Numbered from the stretch's first letter, positions 8,191 to 15,447 are shown. The stretch is DNA of 15,449 bases from Pirellulales bacterium (GCA_030605745.1 JAUWHT010000040.1:1-15449); one strand, 5' to 3'. The notes: generated by a model from the sequence alone, not told the origin. Numbers and translations: made by a program.

Positions 8191-8943
8191 ATGTATCTAT
8201 GTATCTACTTGGACGATTCTGACTCTGCCGGAAACAAGGATGAAGACTATCTCGTTCTTGGCGGCATTTCCGTCTTTGAGCGGCAGGTGTATTGGCTTTC
8301 AAAGCAGTTGGATGAACTGGCTGCATTGATCTGGCATGAGGATCCCCAAGCGGTCGAGTTTCACGCTTCCGAAATCTATCGTGGCAAGACTTCGCCTTGG
8401 GACACAGTGAAAGGCAGAGACGAGCGAAGAAAGGTTATCAAAGATGTTCTCGCGGTCCTTGCAAACGACAAACATGGGACCACCGCATTTGCGTGCGCGG
8501 TGCACAAATCGTCATTCCCGAATAGGGACCCCATGGAAGTTGCGTTTGAACAGCTCTGCAATCGGTTTGACCTCCAACTTCGCCGAATGCACAATCAAGG
8601 TGATACCCAGCGAGGTTTGATCGTCCTCGACGAGAGTTCCTACGAAACTACTCTGCAGCAGTTGGCAAGGGATTTCCGGACCATTGGGAGTGAGTGGGGA
8701 CTTACGAAAAATATAGCCGACGTGCCACTTTTTGTCGATTCGAAGGCTTCGCGGTGCGTGCAACTCGCAGATCACGTGGCTTATTCCGTATTCCGGCGTT
8801 TCAATGCCAAGGATACTCAGTATCTTGATTTGATCCTGCCGAAATTCGATCAAGATCAGGGCAAGATACACGGACTCGTGCATTATCAAACCTACGACGG
8901 AAACTGCATGTGTCCAGCCTGCATGAGCCGTAAAATGGCATAG
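8191..8943 (+). CDS. DUF3800 family protein
   Basis: A 250-aa protein with the features of the DUF3800 family: an N-terminal acidic motif in a beta strand (IYLDDSD, residues 5-11), FHASEI (57-62), VLDESS (145-150) and VDSKAS..VQLADHVAY (182-198). The repeated acidic residues suggest a metal-dependent nuclease-like active site, but the biochemical function is unknown. It ends with a Cys cluster, CMCPAC (239-244). ATG 8191 is chosen because family members begin almost directly with the D-D/E-S strand; an in-frame ATG at 8104 would add 29 unlikely residues. Hand counts of single 60-base lines give 50-57% GC here against 70% for one uvrA line, so lateral acquisition is plausible. It converges on lipA, 24 nt away. 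Confidence 0.85.
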   Translation: MYLCIYLDDSDSAGNKDEDYLVLGGISVFERQVYWLSKQLDELAALIWHEDPQAVEFHASEIYRGKTSPWDTVKGRDERRKVIKDVLAVLANDKHGTTAFACAVHKSSFPNRDPMEVAFEQLCNRFDLQLRRMHNQGDTQRGLIVLDESSYETTLQQLARDFRTIGSEWGLTKNIADVPLFVDSKASRCVQLADHVAYSVFRRFNAKDTQYLDLILPKFDQDQGKIHGLVHYQTYDGNCMCPACMSRKMA

Positions 8944-8967
8944 CATGCGGCTCACCCGATGTATTGC

Positions 8968-9855
8968 TCAACATTCCGCCAGCATTTCACGCGCGTGGTA
9001 GCTGGAACGGACAAACGGGCCGCTGGCCACCTGCTGGAAACCCATGCGTCGGGCGGACTTGCCCAACGTGTCGAATTCCTCCGGCGGCAGGTAGCGGACT
9101 ACCGGCAGTTGAGCGGGCGACGGTTGTAGGTATTGACCCAGCGTGAGCATCCGGCATCCGGCGTCCAGCAGATCGGCCAGCGTGTCGAGCAACTCCTCCG
9201 ACGTTTCGCCCAGCCCGAGCATCAGGCCGGTCTTCAGCCGGATCGCCGAGTTCTGCTTGTGGATCCGGCGGAACATCTCCAGGGTCCAGCGGTAATCGGA
9301 CTTGCAACCACGGACGGTGCCATAAAGCCGTGGAACCGTTTCGGTGTTGTGATTGTAGACCTCGGGGGCCGCACGAATCAGTAGATCTACGGCCGCGCGG
9401 TTGCCGGCGAAGTCGCTCGGCAGTACCTCGACCGTGGCGGCGGTTGTCCGGCGGATTTCTGCTATCGTGCGACAAAAGTGTTCCGCACCGCCGTCGGGCA
9501 GGTCGTCGCGGGTAACGCAGGTGACGACCACGTGGCGGAGCCCCAATCGCCGGGCAGCCTCGGCAAGGCGGCGCGGCTCGTCCGGATCGACCGGCCGGGG
9601 CCTGCCCGTGGCCACGCTGCAAAACCCGCACCCCCGCGTGCACACGTCCCCGAGGATCATGAACGTGGCCGTCTTCCGCGAGTAGCATTCCATCCGGTTC
9701 GGACACCGGGCCTGGTCGCAGACCGTTTCCAGGCCCAACTCGTCGATCAGTCTGGCCGTAAACTGTCCGGTGTTGCCCTTGGGCAGGTTCCGCTTCAACC
9801 AGCGCGGAAGTGATTGGGGATTGGGGATTGGGGATTGGGGATTGGGGTTCGACAT
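8968..9855 (-). CDS. lipA: Lipoyl synthase (radical SAM)
   Basis: Inserts two sulfur atoms into protein-bound octanoyl groups to form the lipoyl cofactor of 2-oxoacid dehydrogenases and the glycine cleavage system; cytosolic. The 295-aa protein has both iron-sulfur sites: auxiliary cluster Cys46/51/57 (CX4CX5C) and radical-SAM Cys72/76/79 (CX3CX2C). It also has the C-terminal RSSY serine motif (283-286) and the NHN segment. Length is normal. The first ~15 residues (MSNPNPQSPIPNPQS) come from a heptamer repeat and are not conserved family sequence, so the true start is uncertain; a TTG just after the repeat is an alternative. No lipB is seen in the window. It is divergent from smpB and convergent with the DUF3800 gene. 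Confidence 0.96.
   Translation of the reverse strand: MSNPNPQSPIPNPQSLPRWLKRNLPKGNTGQFTARLIDELGLETVCDQARCPNRMECYSRKTATFMILGDVCTRGCGFCSVATGRPRPVDPDEPRRLAEAARRLGLRHVVVTCVTRDDLPDGGAEHFCRTIAEIRRTTAATVEVLPSDFAGNRAAVDLLIRAAPEVYNHNTETVPRLYGTVRGCKSDYRWTLEMFRRIHKQNSAIRLKTGLMLGLGETSEELLDTLADLLDAGCRMLTLGQYLQPSPAQLPVVRYLPPEEFDTLGKSARRMGFQQVASGPFVRSSYHAREMLAEC
9812..9846. repeat. Five tandem copies of GATTGGG (G-quadruplex-capable) in lipA 5' end
   Basis: Five exact 7-bp units give five runs of GGGG separated by ATT, a canonical G-quadruplex pattern, on the plus strand, which is the template strand of lipA. In lipA they encode NPQSPIPNPQS. Because the unit is 7 bp, gain or loss of one copy would change the reading frame if translation starts at 9855. 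Confidence 0.95.
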
Positions 9856-9928
9856 GGAAACGTAATGGCAGAACTTGAGTCTCGTCGGCTAAAATGGTAA
9901 AAATAAGATTATCGGGGAAACACGACCT
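9856..9928. promoter_or_regulatory. Divergent lipA/smpB promoter region
   Basis: A short AT-rich patch (about 9888-9912) between two divergent genes, in GC-rich surroundings. It is the only place where promoters for both genes could lie. Several A/T hexamers resemble -10 boxes, but none pairs with a good -35 at the right spacing, so I name no single promoter. Confidence 0.35.
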
Positions 9929-10528
9929 GTGACAATAGCCGGGGGACAACGTCCCGCGGGAGCCGGGGGGATAACGTCCCGCGGGGCGTTGCCCCCCGGC
10001 TATCGGCCAATTCATCAGAGGACCCCTACCACGTCCAAGACGAAGAAGCAGAAAAAACGGGCACCCGCCGACGCCGACCCGAACGAACGGTTGATTGCCC
10101 AGAATCGCAAGGCCCGGCACGACTTCACCGTGCTCGACACCCTGGAGTGCGGCATCGCGCTGACCGGCAGCGAGGTGAAGAGCCTGCGCAGCGGCAAGGT
10201 GTCGCTGGCCGAAGCGTACGGTCGGGTGCGCGATGGCGAGGTCTGGCTGGTTGGCTGCGATATAGCCGAGTACGTCGAGGCCAACCGCTTCAACCACGAG
10301 CCACGACGACCTCGCAAGCTGCTGATGCACCGCCGCGAGATCAAGCGATTCGCCGGCCAGGCATACGAGCGTGGACTTACGCTGGTGCCGCTTAAGATGT
10401 ATTTTAAGCGTGGCCGGGCAAAAGTCCTGCTGGGCGTCTGCCGCGGCCGGCAGCGGCACGACAAGCGCGAAGCCATGAAAAAGGCCCAAGCCCGACGCGA
10501 TATCCAGCGGCAGATGCACCGGCGGTAA
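9929..10528 (+). CDS. smpB: SsrA (tmRNA)-binding protein SmpB
   Basis: Binds tmRNA and brings it to stalled ribosomes in trans-translation. The conserved core is clear: RLIAQNRKARHDF, GIALTGSEVKSLRSGKVSLAEAY, FNHEPRRPRKLLMHRREI and the basic tail segment LLGVCRGRQRHDKREA. The frame opens at GTG 9929 and is 199 codons, longer than the usual 150-160. Its first 34 codons are mostly a palindromic repeat and do not look like SmpB. An AGAGGA at 10017-10022 sits 8 nt before ACG 10031, which would give MSKTKKQKK and about 165 aa, so the true start may be there (ACG or an altered ATG); TTG 9989 is another option. It ends 7 nt before the ABC ATPase gene, probably as one transcript. Confidence 0.93.
   Translation: MTIAGGQRPAGAGGITSRGALPPGYRPIHQRTPTTSKTKKQKKRAPADADPNERLIAQNRKARHDFTVLDTLECGIALTGSEVKSLRSGKVSLAEAYGRVRDGEVWLVGCDIAEYVEANRFNHEPRRPRKLLMHRREIKRFAGQAYERGLTLVPLKMYFKRGRAKVLLGVCRGRQRHDKREAMKKAQARRDIQRQMHRR
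9935..10003. repeat. GC-rich palindromic element over smpB 5' end
   Basis: Outer arms 9935-9951 and 9987-10003 pair at 16 of 17 positions. Inside lie two near-identical direct copies of an AGCCGGGGG...AACGTCCCGCGGG unit (9937-9960 and 9961-9985). It looks like a dispersed intergenic element. It could fold strongly in the smpB leader RNA just before the AGAGGA site. Confidence 0.85.
10017..10022 (+). promoter_or_regulatory. Shine-Dalgarno AGAGGA that may decide the smpB start
   Basis: AGAGGA lies 8 nt upstream of ACG 10031, where SmpB-like sequence begins. The in-frame codon there is ACG, not ATG/GTG/TTG. Either an ACG start, a sequence error, or translation from an upstream start through the repeat explains it. 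Confidence 0.5.
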
Positions 10529-10535
10529 AACGAAT

Positions 10536-11204
10536 ATGCTGTACCTGAAGGACATCAAGAAATCGTTCACCCAGCCGGACGGGTCGGAACTGCCGGTGCT
10601 GGAGATTCCCGAGTTCCACGTCGCCGCCGGCGAGCAAGTAGTGCTGGTCGGCCCCAGCGGGTGCGGCAAGACGACCCTGCTGCACGTGATCGCCGGGATC
10701 AGCCGGCCCGACTCGGGCCGGGTGAGAATCGACGATTGGGAGATTACACTGTTCACCGAGGCCGAGTGCGACCGGTTCCGCGCCGGACGGATCGGCTACG
10801 TGTTCCAAACGTTCAACCTTCTGCCCGGCTTCTCGGCCATTGAAAACGTGCTGTTGGCCATGTGGTTCACCCGGCGACGCCCCGACAAGGTCCGGGCCCG
10901 TCAGTTGCTCGAGCGTGTCGGGTTGGGCCACCGCATGGGCCACAAGCCGCCGATGCTCTCGGTCGGCGAGCAGCAGCGGGTGGCTGTTGCCCGGGCGCTG
11001 GCCAACCAGCCCAAGCTGCTGCTGGCCGATGAGCCGACGGCCAACGTGGATGCAGGTAACCAGCAGCAGATACTCGACCTGATACGCCAGACCAGCGGCG
11101 AAGAGAAGGTCGCCCTGGTGCTGGTCACCCACAGCCGCGAGGTAGCCCAGCAGTTCGAACGCGTGGATCAACTGGAGCAAATCAACCTGGTAGTGGTAAG
11201 CTGA
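10536..11204 (+). CDS. ABC transporter ATP-binding protein, MacB/LolD type
   Basis: Cytosolic ATPase of 222 aa, normal for the LolD/MacB group. Visible motifs: Walker A GPSGCGKTT (39-47), Q-loop Gln91 in FQTFNLLPGFS, signature LSVGE (141-145, with Val in place of the usual Gly), Walker B LLLADE (161-166) and switch His199. The stop overlaps the permease start by one base (TGATG at 11202-11206), so the two are translationally coupled and surely partners. Members of this group drive mechanotransmission or lipoprotein/metal-related export and do not import with a binding protein. The substrate is unknown. No clear Shine-Dalgarno sequence is present. Confidence 0.93.
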   Translation: MLYLKDIKKSFTQPDGSELPVLEIPEFHVAAGEQVVLVGPSGCGKTTLLHVIAGISRPDSGRVRIDDWEITLFTEAECDRFRAGRIGYVFQTFNLLPGFSAIENVLLAMWFTRRRPDKVRARQLLERVGLGHRMGHKPPMLSVGEQQRVAVARALANQPKLLLADEPTANVDAGNQQQILDLIRQTSGEEKVALVLVTHSREVAQQFERVDQLEQINLVVVS

Positions 11205-12502
11205 TGAGTCTCTGCAAGATCGCCTGGCGAAGTATTCAACAGCGGGCCCTGGCCTCGGCATTGACGGCCTTTTCGATAGGCCTGGGCGTCGCGCTGGTCG
11301 TGGCCGTGCTGGTCATCCACAGCGTGGTCGACCGCTCGTTCCGCCGGGGTTCACAGGGGTACGACATGATCGTCGGCGCGAAGGGCGGCCGATTGCAATT
11401 GGTGCTCAACAGCGTCTTCTACTTGAGCCAGCCGATTGAGAACATTCCTTACGAGTATTACGAGGAGTTCGTCGACGGCAATTTCTCGCTGGCCGCAGAG
11501 ACAGCGATTCCCCTTTGCATGGGCCACGCCTACAATGGCTGCACCGCCGTGGCCACCGTGCCCGAAATGTTTGAAGAACTCACCTACCTCGATGGAAAGA
11601 AGTACCAGTTCGCCGAAGGCCGGAATTTCAAGCACGAAAACTTCTTCGAGGCGGTGGTCGGCTCGACCGCGGCTCGAAAGACCGGCTTGAAGCTGGGCGA
11701 CACATTCCGGCCCGTCGGAACGACACCCGAAGGCGAGCAGCACGGCGCAGACGAGCACGAAGCGTTCACCGTGGTCGGCATCCTTGGGCCAACCGGCACC
11801 CCCAACGACCGGGCACTGTTTATGAATATGGAAGGGTTCTTTCGCTGTGAATGCCACATGAAGGGGCCCTCAACCGGCGAGAAGTTGTTGCAGGATTCCG
11901 ACCGGCCGGACGATGCGGATCACCCAAAACACGACCACCTGCACAAGGAAGTCACGGCGATCCTAGTGTGCACCGACATGGAGAACAGGCCGCAGTTGGC
12001 CATGGCGCTGCCGGATGTGATCAACGAATCGGCGGTCGCCCAGGCCGTGATGCCCACCCGGGTTATCAGCGAGCTGTTCGACGGGATCGTTGGCAACGTG
12101 CAGTTGTTGCTGTTGATCCTGGCGGTGCTGGTCGTGGTTGTGGCTGGAATCGGCATCCTGGTGAGCATCTACAATTCGATGAGCGACCGCCGCCACGAGA
12201 TCGCCGTGATCCGAGCCCTGGGCGCCCGACGCTCCACAGTGATGGCCGTGATCCTCACCGAATCGATCATGCTCTCGCTCGGCGGCGGGGTGTTGGGATT
12301 GCTGCTGGGCCACGGCCTGATCGCAGTGCTAGGGCCAACTATCGCCGAGCAAACCGGCGTGGTCGTCACGGGACTGCAATTCCAGTTGGTCGAGTTGATT
12401 TTGATACCGGGGCTGATCGTACTGGCCACCCTGGTCGGCTACCTGCCCGCAGTCTCCGCATATCGCACCGATGTGGCCGAGGCGCTAACAGCCACGCCGT
12501 GA
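11204..12502 (+). CDS. FtsX-like ABC transporter permease with His-rich extracytoplasmic loop
   Basis: A 432-aa inner-membrane permease with the MacB/LolC layout: one N-terminal membrane segment (about 16-38), a large extracytoplasmic domain (about 45-295), then three membrane segments (about 299-323, 345-376, 393-416). The cytoplasmic segment SDRRHEIAVIRALGAR (327-342) is the FtsX-type coupling helix. The extracytoplasmic domain carries possible metal ligands: CECH (215-218) and a cluster DADHPKHDHLHKE with His240/243/245/247, plus His180 and His185. Together with the DUF3299-like gene downstream this resembles a cluster known from Pseudomonas and Vibrio that responds to zinc limitation. A metal role here is inference. 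Confidence 0.92.
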   Translation: MSLCKIAWRSIQQRALASALTAFSIGLGVALVVAVLVIHSVVDRSFRRGSQGYDMIVGAKGGRLQLVLNSVFYLSQPIENIPYEYYEEFVDGNFSLAAETAIPLCMGHAYNGCTAVATVPEMFEELTYLDGKKYQFAEGRNFKHENFFEAVVGSTAARKTGLKLGDTFRPVGTTPEGEQHGADEHEAFTVVGILGPTGTPNDRALFMNMEGFFRCECHMKGPSTGEKLLQDSDRPDDADHPKHDHLHKEVTAILVCTDMENRPQLAMALPDVINESAVAQAVMPTRVISELFDGIVGNVQLLLLILAVLVVVVAGIGILVSIYNSMSDRRHEIAVIRALGARRSTVMAVILTESIMLSLGGGVLGLLLGHGLIAVLGPTIAEQTGVVVTGLQFQLVELILIPGLIVLATLVGYLPAVSAYRTDVAEALTATP

Positions 12503-12637
12503 AGGGTGGCCAGGGGTCAGGGGCTAGGGGTCAGGGGTCAGTGAGCGGGTGGCAATTTATTGCCACCTCAATTGCCGTACAACTGATACCTGATAGCCGA
12601 TAGCTGACACCCGATAACTGACCACTGACCACTCCCC
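12503..12637. repeat. Intergenic low-complexity repeats with hairpin
   Basis: The gap between the permease and DUF3299 genes begins with imperfect AGGGGTC/AGGGGCT repeats (about 12511-12542). Next is a perfect 9-bp-arm palindrome, GGTGGCAAT-TT-ATTGCCACC (12548-12567), and then degenerate CTGATA/CTGACCACT units (about 12587-12632). No T-run follows the hairpin, so an intrinsic terminator is unlikely. No Shine-Dalgarno sequence precedes ATG 12638. Confidence 0.75.
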
Positions 12638-13309
12638 ATGACGACCGAACCTCGGCAAACCGAACACGGCGAACAACTATACGGCGCCTACCGCGCGGTT
12701 AGCCTGTTGGCGGTAGCGAGCCTCGTCTTCGGGGTGTTGTCGATACTTACAGTGTTCAGTTGGTTTTTCGCCGTTATCCCGTTGGCGGGGATTGTGCTGG
12801 GACGGCTCGCCTTGCAGAGGATTCGTGACTTCCCAAGCGAGCTGACCGGCCGAGGGTTAGCCTGGGCCGGGCTGGTAGTGTCGCTGGGTCTGTGGATCTT
12901 CGGCAGCACCTGCCTGGTCTTCGCCCGATACAGGGAAGTACCCTACGGCTATACCGCGCTAAGTTTCGAGTCGCTCCAGGCGGACGAGGACGTGCCAGGC
13001 GAGAAGATACCCCTCGCAATTCTCGACCTGGAGGACAAAAAGGTCTATATCAAGGGCTATATGTACCCCGGACGCCGGAGCATGGGGATCAAGCAGTTCA
13101 TTCTTGTTCCCACCATCGGCCATTGCAAATTTTGCAGCCGGCAGTTGAAGTCGACCGAAATGATCCTGGTTACCCTGGCCGGCGACCTGACTACCCGATA
13201 CAGGTCGCACCTGGCCGGGTTCGGTGGAAAACTCCGAATCGACGCCGAACAGGCGGCCCGTGCGTTCGGCGGGCTGCCGTATCGCATCGAGGCGGACTAC
13301 ATGAACTGA
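12638..13309 (+). CDS. Membrane-anchored DUF3299-like protein with DUF4190-like N-terminus
   Basis: A 223-aa protein. Residues about 20-57 and 72-97 form hydrophobic segments of the DUF4190 type. The outward C-terminal part (about 115-222) has the DUF3299-like core: KGYMYPGRRSMGIKQFILVP followed by GHCKFC (Cys163/Cys166) and MILVTLAG. In proteobacteria, DUF3299 proteins are encoded with an ABC ATPase and FtsX-like permease in zinc-starvation loci; the same order occurs here. The CxxC pair could bind metal or be redox-active (inference). The 135-bp repeat-filled gap means co-transcription with the permease is likely but not shown. Confidence 0.75.
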   Translation: MTTEPRQTEHGEQLYGAYRAVSLLAVASLVFGVLSILTVFSWFFAVIPLAGIVLGRLALQRIRDFPSELTGRGLAWAGLVVSLGLWIFGSTCLVFARYREVPYGYTALSFESLQADEDVPGEKIPLAILDLEDKKVYIKGYMYPGRRSMGIKQFILVPTIGHCKFCSRQLKSTEMILVTLAGDLTTRYRSHLAGFGGKLRIDAEQAARAFGGLPYRIEADYMN

Positions 13310-13336
13310 CCGCCCAGCATTGTTGTGTGCGAGAAC

Positions 13337-14740
13337 ATGAACCGAAAGGCACAGCGGGAAGCCGCGTTGCAGTTCCTACTTGACCGAATCGATTACGAGC
13401 GGGCGCGGAATGTACCCTACCGGAGGCAGGAGTTTAAGTTGGAGCGGATGCGGGAGTTGCTTGACCGGCTGGACAACCCGCAACGGCGCCTGGTGGTCGT
13501 CCACGTGGCGGGCACCAAGGGCAAGGGCTCGACCGCGGCCATGATCGGGGCGGTGCTGACCGCCGCCGGGTATCGGACCGGCGTCTTCACTTCGCCCCAT
13601 CTCGACCGGCTCGAAGAGCGGATGGCCATGGACGGGCGGCCCTGCTCGGCGGACGAACTGATCGAGCTGGTCGATCGAATCAGGCCGGCGGTCGAGGCAA
13701 TGGATCATGGCGCAGCCGCAGCCGATTCGGACGAGATCGGGCCGACCTACTTCGAGCTGGTCACCGCCATGGCACTGCTGCACTTCGCCCGGCAGAAGGT
13801 CGACGCGGCCGTGTTGGAGGTGGGTCTGGGGGGCCGGCTCGATTCGACAAACGTCTGCCGGCCTCGCGTCTCGGTCATCACCAGCGTCAGCTTCGACCAC
13901 ACCCGGCAGTTGGGAAATGCCCTGGGCTCGATCGCGCGAGAAAAGGCCGGAATCGTCAAGCCGGGCGTGCCGGTGGTAAGCGGCGTTACCGAAGAGGAGC
14001 CGCGGGAGGTAATCCGCCGGATTTGTCGGCGGCGCGGGTGCCGGCTGGTCGAACTGGGCGTAGATTTCGATTTCGACTACCACCCACCCCGACACCTTGA
14101 GCAGGCCCCGGCAACCGGCCGGCTCGATTTCCACGGCATCGCCGACGGAGTCGCCTCCCACAAGGATGTTTCGCTGGGGCTGCTGGGCCGTCACCAGGCG
14201 GCCAACGCCGCGGTGGCCCTGGCCACCCTGGCCGAACTGGAGCGAGCCGGCTGGAAGATCACCGAGCAGTCAGTCCGAGCGGGCCTGGCCGAGTTGGTTT
14301 GGCCGGCCCGGGTGGAAGTGCTCGCCCGCCGGCCGGCAATTGTGCTCGATGCGGCACACAACCTGGCGTCGATCAACGCGTTGCTCCGGGTCCTCGACGA
14401 GAGCTTCTCGGTGAACCGCCGGCTGTTGATCTTCGCTGCCACCGAAGAGAAGGACCTCCGTGGCATGCTCTCTTGCGTACTTCGTGGGTTTGACGAGGTG
14501 ATCTTTACGCGCTACTTGAACAACCCCCGGGCAGTGCGGCCGGAGCGGCTCGAGACGTTGGCCGCCGAGTTCGGCGGTCGGAGTCATCGCGTTTTCGGCG
14601 AGCCGGCCGCTGCCTGGGATGCGATCCGCCGACTGGCCGTACCGGAAGACCTGATATGCGTCACCGGTTCGTTTTTCATCGCCGCCGAGATGCGACACCT
14701 GCTTGTAGGAATGACGAAGGACGAATTAAATGCTGAATGA
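13337..14740 (+). CDS. folC: Folylpolyglutamate synthase / dihydrofolate synthase
   Basis: Adds glutamate to folates (and possibly to dihydropteroate) with ATP; cytosolic Mur-ligase family. The 467-aa protein shows the P-loop GTKGKGST (59-66), TSPHL (85-89), EVGLGGRLDSTN (161-172), SFDHTRQLG (185-193), EKAGI (202-206), LLGRHQAAN (282-290) and LDAAHN (337-342). ATG 13337 is preferred; an in-frame GTG at 13325 would add four residues. Neither has a good ribosome site. It follows the DUF3299 gene by 27 nt and probably shares its transcript. Residues about 268-275 (IADGVASH) come from a single arm of the palindromic element family found in uvrA. Confidence 0.95.
   Translation: MNRKAQREAALQFLLDRIDYERARNVPYRRQEFKLERMRELLDRLDNPQRRLVVVHVAGTKGKGSTAAMIGAVLTAAGYRTGVFTSPHLDRLEERMAMDGRPCSADELIELVDRIRPAVEAMDHGAAAADSDEIGPTYFELVTAMALLHFARQKVDAAVLEVGLGGRLDSTNVCRPRVSVITSVSFDHTRQLGNALGSIAREKAGIVKPGVPVVSGVTEEEPREVIRRICRRRGCRLVELGVDFDFDYHPPRHLEQAPATGRLDFHGIADGVASHKDVSLGLLGRHQAANAAVALATLAELERAGWKITEQSVRAGLAELVWPARVEVLARRPAIVLDAAHNLASINALLRVLDESFSVNRRLLIFAATEEKDLRGMLSCVLRGFDEVIFTRYLNNPRAVRPERLETLAAEFGGRSHRVFGEPAAAWDAIRRLAVPEDLICVTGSFFIAAEMRHLLVGMTKDELNAE
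14138..14162. repeat. Solo arm of the uvrA palindromic element, inside folC
   Basis: These 25 bases match the right arm of the uvrA element at 4340-4363 except for one base within the shared 24. No partner left arm is visible in the ~100 bases upstream. It is read in a different frame from the uvrA copies (IADGVASHK here, ...ESPPT there), just before the LLGRHQ motif. Confidence 0.7.
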
Positions 14741-14749
14741 CACAACAGA

Positions 14750-14769
14750 GGCGGCAGTGAACTGCCGCC
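14750..14769 (+). terminator. Perfect hairpin after folC, possible terminator or dispersed repeat
   Basis: GGCGGCAGT-GA-ACTGCCGCC forms 9-bp arms 10 nt after the folC stop. It is followed by CTACCGCC-like units and only later by six T (14804-14809), too far for a classical intrinsic terminator. It may equally be another short repeat. Confidence 0.4.
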
Positions 14770-14810
14770 CCCTCAATCTACCGCCTACTGCCTACCGCCC
14801 ACCTTTTTTC

Positions 14811-14816
14811 AAGGAG
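14811..14816 (+). promoter_or_regulatory. Strong Shine-Dalgarno AAGGAG
   Basis: AAGGAG lies 8 nt before ATG 14825. It is one of the few clear ribosome sites in this window and fixes the start of the secreted-protein gene. Confidence 0.8.
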
Positions 14817-14824
14817 TCCACGCT

Positions 14825-15307
14825 ATGTCCATCAATTTCCGCACTGCAACGTGTTTGTTGACACTGTTTGTCTTGTTTGCCGGTGGTCGGATTTCGCCGG
14901 GACAACAGATACCGACGAAGACCGATCCGGTGCTGGTCGCACTGGATGCCAAGATTGGCCAGTTCCTGGAGGGGGTTTCGGCCGGGCAGGCGCAGAACGC
15001 TTACCAGGAACTGCTGGCCGGCAGCCAACTGGCCAGGCAGGAGAAAGCCGTCAAGGAATTGATCGACAAGACAAACGATCTCCAGAAGAAGTACGGCCCG
15101 TACCGCGAGTTCGAGCGGATTGCCGCGAAGCGGGTCGGCAGCGACCTTGTGTTGCTGAAGTACCTTTACAAGTGCGAGAATTTCCCCGTCGTCTGGTACT
15201 TCACCTTCTACCGCACCCCGACCCCGGGCGAGGCCCCACCCAAGAGCAGCACCTGGCGGGTTGTCACCCTCCGCTTCGACACCGAGTTGGAGTTGTTGGG
15301 ATTGTGA
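14825..15307 (+). CDS. Small secreted protein of unknown function
   Basis: A 160-aa protein with a signal peptide: Arg6, a hydrophobic core about 9-20, and likely cleavage near residue 27. The mature part has a helical region (about 34-90, with DLQKKYGPYREFERI) followed by beta-rich sequence VVWYFTFYRTP...STWRVVTLRFDTELELL. The helix-then-strand order is reminiscent of NTF2/DUF3887-like small extracytoplasmic proteins, but I cannot assign a family. The stop is intact and is followed after one base by the right terminal repeat, so the gene is complete though it ends abruptly against the repeat. Confidence 0.8.
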   Translation: MSINFRTATCLLTLFVLFAGGRISPGQQIPTKTDPVLVALDAKIGQFLEGVSAGQAQNAYQELLAGSQLARQEKAVKELIDKTNDLQKKYGPYREFERIAAKRVGSDLVLLKYLYKCENFPVVWYFTFYRTPTPGEAPPKSSTWRVVTLRFDTELELLGL

Positions 15308-15308
15308 G

Positions 15309-15447
15309 GTTTAGCCGCCGGGCAAGCCCGATTTTCCGCAGGTTGTTTTTTCTGCTAAGACGATGGCAGTTGGGAACTGGGCGGCCGGGGCGAAAAAAAG
15401 GTTGAAAATCCGATAAATGTTAAAATAGGTAAACTTGCGCTGTGGAG
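15309..15447. repeat. Right copy of 139-bp terminal inverted repeat
   Basis: Exact reverse complement of 1-139. It starts one base after the stop codon of the last gene. Two further bases (CC) close the window. See the left copy for interpretation. Confidence 0.95.

Noticed and set aside
8987..10756. Long minus-strand open frame of 589 codons
   Set aside because: It overlaps lipA in another frame and runs antisense through smpB and the ABC ATPase start. Its sequence resembles no family, and long shadow frames are expected at this GC content.
15309..15340. Intrinsic terminator at the inner end of the right terminal repeat
   Set aside because: The CGGGC/GCCCG stem leaves only a 2-nt loop, and the following ATTTT is short, so stability is doubtful.
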